From NCBI GenBank assembly GCA_947378615.1, contig CANCKV010000085.1:1-9572 (forward strand): a DNA stretch of 9,572 nt. Direction: 5' to 3'. The notes under the pieces are model-generated. The model saw nothing but the letters and a program-made list of their open reading frames with translations, searched no databases and was not told the DNA's origin. Below are positions 5,145 through 9,572 of this stretch, piece after piece. Numbering within the stretch: the stretch's first letter is position 1; each line of letters starts with the position of its first letter. Both the position numbers and the translations under genes were made by a program. The DNA is from Chitinophagaceae bacterium. GTDB lineage: Bacteria > Bacteroidota > Bacteroidia > Chitinophagales > Chitinophagaceae.

Positions 5145-7088
5145 ATGGATATAGTGACAGGCGCTTTGTTAAAACAAATAAACTCGCCCGAAGATTTAAA
5201 AAAAATACAAAAAAAGGACTTACATAAAGTTTGCGATGAATTGCGTCAATTCATAATTGATGTAGTGAGTGTGCATGGAGGTCATTTTGCTGCAAGTCTC
5301 GGTGTTGTTGAGTTGTCTGTGGCTCTTCATTATGTATATAATACCCCTTACGATCAATTAGTGTGGGATGTGGGACATCAGGCTTACGGACACAAAATAC
5401 TGACTGGAAGAAGAGATACTTTTGCAACAAATAGAAAATATGGTGGATTGAGTGGCTTCCCTAAACGGAGCGAGAGTGAATATGACACTTTTGGAGTTGG
5501 ACATTCTTCTACATCTATTTCTGCTGCATTAGGAATGGCAATGGCAGCAAAATACAAAGGGGAAAATAGAAAAAGCGTTGCGATTATAGGAGATGGAAGC
5601 ATGACTGCAGGTATGGCTTTTGAGGCTATGAATCATGCGGGGGTTGCGGATAGTGATATCCTGATTATATTGAATGATAACTGTATGAGCATCGACCCGA
5701 ATGTGGGCGCTTTGAAAGAATATCTGACCGATATTGCAACTTCAAGTACTTATAATAAGTTCAAAGATGATGTTTGGAAAGTAATGGGCAAATTGCCTGT
5801 TGGTAAAGGAATCAGCAGAAGTATGGCGCATAAAGTGGCTGATGGTATCAAGGGGATTGTTAGTAGTAGCAGTAATCTTTTTGAATCATTGAAGCTTCGG
5901 TATTTTGGACCAATTGATGGTCATAATATTACTAAACTTGTTGATACACTTAGAGATTTAAGAAATATTCCAGGTCCTAAAATTCTTCATATCATTACTG
6001 TAAAAGGAAAAGGTTATGATTTAGCTGAAAAAGATCAGACTAAATGGCATGCACCCGGTTTGTTTGATAAGATTACTGGAGAAATCGTTAAGAAATCATT
6101 TAATACATCTCAACCTCCCCGTTATCAGGATGTTTTTGGGCATACTATCATTGAGTTGGCAGAAATGAATGAAAAAATAATGGGCGTTACTCCTGCTATG
6201 CCTAGCGGTTCTTCACTGAAGTATATGATGGAAAAGATGCCCCACCGTGCTTTTGATGTGGGGATCTGTGAACAACATGCGGTAACATTAAGTGCAGGGC
6301 TTGCTACACAGGGATTGAGGGTTTTCTGCAATATCTATTCTTCTTTCATGCAAAGATCTTTTGATCAGGTGGTGCATGATGTAGCCATTCAAAAGTTGCC
6401 TGTCGTTTTCTGTTTAGATAGGGCAGGGTTAGTGGGTGAAGATGGTCCTACACATCATGGGTGCTACGATATTGCTTTTTTCCGTTGTATCCCTAATTTG
6501 ATTATTTCGGCTCCTATGAACGAACAGGAACTTAGGAATTTGATGTTTACAGCTCAATTAGATTCCACCGATCTTCCTTTTGTCATTCGCTATCCGAGAG
6601 GTACAGGTGTAATGCCTGAATGGAAAACAAAGTTTGAAGAAATTCAGATTGGGAAAGGGCGCAAGTTGAAAGATGGAGAAGAAGTCGCTATTTTAAGTTA
6701 TGGACATCCGGGCAATTTTGCACAAGCTGCTATCAGGACTTTAAGAACTGAGGGAATCAATCCTGCTCATTACGATATTCGTTTTGTAAAACCATTAGAC
6801 GAAGAATTACTACACGAGGTTTTTGCGAAGTTTGATAAGATTGTAACTGTTGAAGATGGAACAATTGTTGGAGGAATGGGAAGTGCAATATTAGAGTTTA
6901 TGGCTGAACATAATTATAAAGCTGAAGTGAAAATACTAGGTATCCCCGATAGGCTTGTTGAACATGGTACCTTAAAGGAATTATACACTGAATGTGGTTA
7001 TGATGCAGTGGCTATTTCCGAAACAGTAAGAACTTTAGTTGGTAGTACGGTGTCAACAGGTTTCAAGTTACCCGTTATAGGTCAGTAG
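5145..7088 (+). CDS. dxs: 1-deoxy-D-xylulose-5-phosphate synthase
   Basis: It joins pyruvate and glyceraldehyde 3-phosphate with loss of CO2 to make 1-deoxy-D-xylulose 5-phosphate, the first step of the MEP route to isoprenoids; the enzyme is cytosolic and uses thiamine diphosphate and Mg2+. Numbered from Met 5145 (647 residues, normal length): HGGHF (44-48), DVGHQAYGHK (75-84), VGHSSTS (118-124), the thiamine-binding GDG (149-151) to NDN (177-179) motif, GPIDGH (255-260), KGKGYDLAEKDQTKWHA (287-303), catalytic Glu 376 in ICEQHAVT, DRAGLVGEDGPTHHG (425-439) and the C-terminal transketolase domain with VTVEDGTIVGGMG (568-580). An in-frame GTG (5064) or ATG (5085) would add 27 or 20 residues without family similarity, so I chose 5145, where MDIVTGALL resembles known starts. 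Divergent from the kinase; rsmA follows after 63 bases but has its own promoter-like sequence. Confidence 0.97.
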   Translation: MDIVTGALLKQINSPEDLKKIQKKDLHKVCDELRQFIIDVVSVHGGHFAASLGVVELSVALHYVYNTPYDQLVWDVGHQAYGHKILTGRRDTFATNRKYGGLSGFPKRSESEYDTFGVGHSSTSISAALGMAMAAKYKGENRKSVAIIGDGSMTAGMAFEAMNHAGVADSDILIILNDNCMSIDPNVGALKEYLTDIATSSTYNKFKDDVWKVMGKLPVGKGISRSMAHKVADGIKGIVSSSSNLFESLKLRYFGPIDGHNITKLVDTLRDLRNIPGPKILHIITVKGKGYDLAEKDQTKWHAPGLFDKITGEIVKKSFNTSQPPRYQDVFGHTIIELAEMNEKIMGVTPAMPSGSSLKYMMEKMPHRAFDVGICEQHAVTLSAGLATQGLRVFCNIYSSFMQRSFDQVVHDVAIQKLPVVFCLDRAGLVGEDGPTHHGCYDIAFFRCIPNLIISAPMNEQELRNLMFTAQLDSTDLPFVIRYPRGTGVMPEWKTKFEEIQIGKGRKLKDGEEVAILSYGHPGNFAQAAIRTLRTEGINPAHYDIRFVKPLDEELLHEVFAKFDKIVTVEDGTIVGGMGSAILEFMAEHNYKAEVKILGIPDRLVEHGTLKELYTECGYDAVAISETVRTLVGSTVSTGFKLPVIGQ

Positions 7089-7101
7089 CGCTTGCAACCT
7101 T

Positions 7102-7129
7102 ACTTGAAACTAGAAACTTGTATCTAGAA
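7102..7129. repeat. Heptad array in the dxs-rsmA gap
   Basis: Four 7-bp units with consensus ACTTGAA (for example ACTTGAA, ACTAGAA) fill the middle of the 63-base gap. Unlike the other arrays it starts 13 bases after the stop codon rather than on it. CTAGA (7110-7114) and TCTAG (7123-7127) can form a small stem. The array contains the TTG (7118-7120) of the proposed rsmA promoter. Confidence 0.6.
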
Positions 7130-7146
7130 TCAATCCATTACATTTG
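7118..7146 (+). promoter_or_regulatory. rsmA promoter, nearly leaderless
   Basis: TTG (7118-7120), 18 bases and TACATTTG (7139-7146) fit the Bacteroidota promoter pattern. The -7 octamer is identical to the one before the kinase gene. The ATG at 7152 lies only five bases past it, so transcription would begin about two bases before the start codon. The gene could therefore be expressed separately from dxs. Confidence 0.5.
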
Positions 7147-7151
7147 CCCCG

Positions 7152-7913
7152 ATGCAGTACACACTAAAAAAGTCACTAGGTCAGCACTTCTTAAAAGATG
7201 AAAATATTTGCAAGCAAATTGTAGCCTCCTTGCAACAACATCCTTTTGAAAGATTAGTTGAAGTGGGGCCAGGCGCTGGAGCTTTGACTAAATATCTTTT
7301 GCCTCTAAAGGGATTTGAATTTAAGGCCGTAGAGCTTGATGATGAAAAAGTAGTTTATCTACACAAAACATTTCCTACAATAGAAGGTAAGATTATTCAT
7401 GCCGACTTTCTACATATTGATGCTCCCTTTGAAGATTCATTTACAGTAGTCGGTAATTTTCCATATAACATCTCTTCACAGATTCTTTTTAAAATTTTAG
7501 ATTGGAAGGATCAAGTACCTGTTGTAATTGGCATGTTTCAAAAGGAAGTTGCACAAAGGGTTGCAGCAAAAGAAGGCAGTAAGACTTATGGTATTATCAG
7601 TATTTTGATTCAATTTTATTATGATGTAGAATATCTTTTTGATGTGCCCCCCGAAAGTTTCACTCCTCCTCCAAAAGTTATGAGTGGCGTGATTCGTCTT
7701 ACCCGAAAGACTTCTCATTACACAGTAAAAAGTGAAAAAGCATTCATTCAATTGGTTAAGATGTCCTTTAACCAAAGAAGAAAGATGATGCGTAATGCTG
7801 TCAAGAGTTTATTTCTTCCTGAAATACTTGAAGATTCTTTTTTTAATAAACGTGCAGAACAGGTTAGCATCGAAGAGTTTGCTGCCTTGACATTTAAAAT
7901 GGGGTCAAATTAG
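7152..7913 (+). CDS. rsmA: 16S rRNA (adenine1518-N6/adenine1519-N6)-dimethyltransferase
   Basis: RsmA (KsgA) dimethylates two adjacent adenines in the 3'-terminal helix of 16S rRNA with S-adenosylmethionine, a late check in small-subunit assembly; loss commonly gives kasugamycin resistance. The 253-residue protein is full length for the family. Motifs in order: KSLGQHFLKD (7-16), SAM-binding EVGPGAGALT (37-46), acidic ELDD (61-64), HADFL (83-87), the catalytic NFPY (102-105; NLPY in many relatives) with NIS, then PPESFTPPPKVMSGVIRL (166-183) and the C-terminal helical domain with FNQRRKMMRNAVKS (206-219) and RAEQVSIEEFAAL (234-246). The ATG at 7152 gives the expected short N-terminus. A promoter-like sequence lies immediately before it. 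The TAG stop is the first triplet of a heptad array, and the gene converges with the glycosidase gene. Confidence 0.97.
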   Translation: MQYTLKKSLGQHFLKDENICKQIVASLQQHPFERLVEVGPGAGALTKYLLPLKGFEFKAVELDDEKVVYLHKTFPTIEGKIIHADFLHIDAPFEDSFTVVGNFPYNISSQILFKILDWKDQVPVVIGMFQKEVAQRVAAKEGSKTYGIISILIQFYYDVEYLFDVPPESFTPPPKVMSGVIRLTRKTSHYTVKSEKAFIQLVKMSFNQRRKMMRNAVKSLFLPEILEDSFFNKRAEQVSIEEFAALTFKMGSN

Positions 7914-8007
7914 TGATTAGTTATTAGTGATGAGTTATGAGTGCTTATGCTATTGGGAAACAATATTTAGACTGCACTCATCATTCATAACTCATCACTA
8001 ACATCTA
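7911..8007. terminator. Facing heptad arrays, probable two-way terminator
   Basis: Between the convergent rsmA and glycosidase genes, five heptads start at the rsmA TAG stop (7911-7945, units TAGTGAT, TAGTTAT, GAGTTAT) and five start at the glycosidase TAG stop on the - strand (8007-7973). They form a perfect 17-bp inverted repeat: TTAGTGATGAGTTATGA (7924-7940) facing 7985-8001. An inner stem GAGTGC (7939-7944) / GCACTC (7974-7979) competes with or extends it. A stem of this length between convergent genes suits two-way termination, although there is no T-run. Confidence 0.6.
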
Positions 8008-9572
8008 AAGTGCACTCACTTTTACCACTCCTGCAATTCCTCCCCTGTTATTTTCGGATTCTACTAATAAAGTGAGCGTTCTTGTATTTTGTCCTGCAGG
8101 GAATTTGACCATAAAGTCTCCGTTTTCTTTGTTTTCTTTTGTTCCAATCAATTGTTTATCTAGCCATACTTCTGTTCGGCCTGTTATTCCTTTGAATAAT
8201 ATGACGCCACCTTTATCACATTGTTCTGCAAAAGGCTTGAAAGTAGTACGATATAATGCATAATTACCACCTGTGAATTGCTGTAAAGACCCTGGTTTTG
8301 TTGGAGCCCATGTATTCATATCATACGATGCTACTTCCATATTAGGGTCTGGCTTTGAAGTAAAGAATGGAGAGATTTTCCATTTTTCCAATACCAATGA
8401 TGGCGAAGGAACTGCGACCGAAGGTATCTGAGCGGATTCTTTTACAGTTAATGTAATCGTTGCCACCTTTAAATTACCTGATTTAGCCGTTAATATTAGC
8501 TGTCCACTACTCGCAGACTTGCTTTGTAGGATTACTTGAGCCAATCCATTAAATAAACTGTATTTATTGCCTTTTTCTGGGTCGTGATTATTATGATTGC
8601 CATTACCCATACCAATAATATTTCCTGGTCCACTGATTTCAAATTCTACTGGAAGGTTTGCTGTTTCTACAGGACGACCTTTTGCATCTAATGCCCTAAC
8701 TGTTACTGGGATTGCATCCCAACCATCTCCTGCTAGAGAAGTCCTGTCAGGAATCAATTCGAGGCTAACGGGCTCGCTAGTAGTTTCTACCACAAAATGA
8801 GCTATTTCCTTGCCTCCTTTATATCCAAAAGCCTCTAATTTGCCTGGTTGATAGGGTACTTGAAAGGTATTCATCTCGTAGTAATCTACTTTTTGTTCGC
8901 CTATGAGTTTGCCATTCAATTTCAACTTGATGGTTTCAGCATTACTCATCGCCATTACTCGAATATTTTTTCCAATACTATCTTTTGGCCAATTCCAATG
9001 AGGCACTAATTGTAAAATAGGTTTTGTAGAAGGCAACCATTGTGCCTGATGTATATAGAAGGCTGTTTTCGGAAAACCACAAACATCCATACAACCAAAA
9101 CTAGAGCTAGCAGAAGGCCATTCGAATGGCTGAGGCTCGCCTCGATAATCGAAACCTGTCCAAATAAAACATCCTGCTACATACGGTTTTTCTGCAATTG
9201 ATTTCCAATAAACCCGATGTGTGTTGCCCCATCCCGGCTTATTGTCGTCATAAGCAGCTAAAACTTGTCGATGCTTTTTATCATTTACATATTCTCCACG
9301 AGTCATTAATCCTGAAACATCCTCCGAACTTGTGATTGGCTTATTAGGATATTGTTTATGATAATTTGCATAATTCTCCTGTTGATAATTGAATCCAACG
9401 ACATCAACTGCATTAGAAACATTGATTGGAGTAAATAATCCTCCACTTTGAGCTGCGGTAACAGGGCGAGAGGTGTCATAAGATTTCACAACTTCACTCA
9501 TTCTTCTCACCATTTCATACCCATTTTCCGTTCCTTGCATCGGCTCTTCATTGAATACACTCCAAAGAATAA
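8005..9572 (-). CDS. GH2 beta-galactosidase-like glycosidase, C-terminal part
   Basis: The reading frame is open to the right edge, so only the last 521 codons are present; the N-terminal sugar-binding and Ig-like domains and most of the barrel are outside. The first visible residues, ILWSVFNEEPMQGT, hold the GH2 acid/base: the Glu after Asn in FNEEP, encoded at about 9551-9547. Numbering from Met at 9540, the likely nucleophile is Glu73 in KPITSSEDVSG, and the barrel ends near CFIWTGFDYRGEPQPFEWP (124-142). Then come Ig-like domains of the DUF4982 type (about 175-255) and a GH2 C-terminal type with DRTSLAGDGWDAIPVTV (265-281) to about 367. Residues about 385-511 form a further beta-rich domain resembling a galactose-binding jelly roll (WLDKQLIGT at 459-467). 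Retaining hydrolysis of beta-galactosides is likely, probably on plant or host glycans outside the cytoplasm; substrate and signal peptide cannot be judged. Confidence 0.92.
   Translation of the reverse strand, partial: ILWSVFNEEPMQGTENGYEMVRRMSEVVKSYDTSRPVTAAQSGGLFTPINVSNAVDVVGFNYQQENYANYHKQYPNKPITSSEDVSGLMTRGEYVNDKKHRQVLAAYDDNKPGWGNTHRVYWKSIAEKPYVAGCFIWTGFDYRGEPQPFEWPSASSSFGCMDVCGFPKTAFYIHQAQWLPSTKPILQLVPHWNWPKDSIGKNIRVMAMSNAETIKLKLNGKLIGEQKVDYYEMNTFQVPYQPGKLEAFGYKGGKEIAHFVVETTSEPVSLELIPDRTSLAGDGWDAIPVTVRALDAKGRPVETANLPVEFEISGPGNIIGMGNGNHNNHDPEKGNKYSLFNGLAQVILQSKSASSGQLILTAKSGNLKVATITLTVKESAQIPSVAVPSPSLVLEKWKISPFFTSKPDPNMEVASYDMNTWAPTKPGSLQQFTGGNYALYRTTFKPFAEQCDKGGVILFKGITGRTEVWLDKQLIGTKENKENGDFMVKFPAGQNTRTLTLLVESENNRGGIAGVVKVSAL

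Noticed and set aside
7497..7775. 92-codon frame on - inside rsmA
   Set aside because: It is antisense to conserved RsmA motifs and is explained by that gene.

Overview
The window looks like chromosomal DNA of a member of the Bacteroidota, most likely Chitinophagales/Chitinophagaceae. The evidence is high A+T content, no Shine-Dalgarno-type leaders, several exact matches to the Bacteroidota promoter -7 element TAnnTTTG, a LytS-type histidine kinase with a LytTR regulator, a Dxs of Bacteroidota type, and a large GH2 glycosidase. I have no database match, so the rank below phylum is an inference.

Layout: bases 1-1188 hold no convincing complete gene. They may contain the 3' end of an upstream gene, then two copies of a 22-bp repeat (315-403), a perfect 19-bp inverted repeat with circularly permuted ends (461-564), a 41-bp tandem repeat in four copies (571-734) and a palindrome at a promoter. 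Next, on +, are an EI24/CysZ-family membrane protein (1189-1956) and an RsmI-like SAM-dependent methyltransferase (2090-2785). On - lies a two-component pair read kinase first (3732-4769), regulator second (2896-3627). On + follow dxs (start corrected to 5145, end 7088) and rsmA/ksgA (7152-7913). The C-terminal part of a GH2 beta-galactosidase-like enzyme lies on - (8005-9572) and runs off the right edge.

The genes themselves are ordinary: membrane transport or homeostasis, RNA modification, signal sensing, isoprenoid precursor supply, ribosome maturation and glycan breakdown. The two-component pair is the only clear functional unit.

The unusual signal is between the genes. Nearly every intergenic spacer contains a degenerate tandem array of 7-bp units, each spacer with its own consensus (TAGTKGT, MACTAAY, GARTTAT, ATTANNA, ACTTGAA, TAGTKAT). 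In five of seven genes the array begins exactly at the stop codon, so the stop is the first three bases of the first heptad. In the methyltransferase the array forms the last codons. Where arrays face each other they form long inverted repeats. Because 7 is not a multiple of 3, an array of TAG-bearing units offers a stop in every frame within 21 bases. This is the observation I would follow up first. Two promoters (kinase and rsmA) also place the start codon only 5-7 bases after the same -7 octamer, predicting almost leaderless mRNAs.
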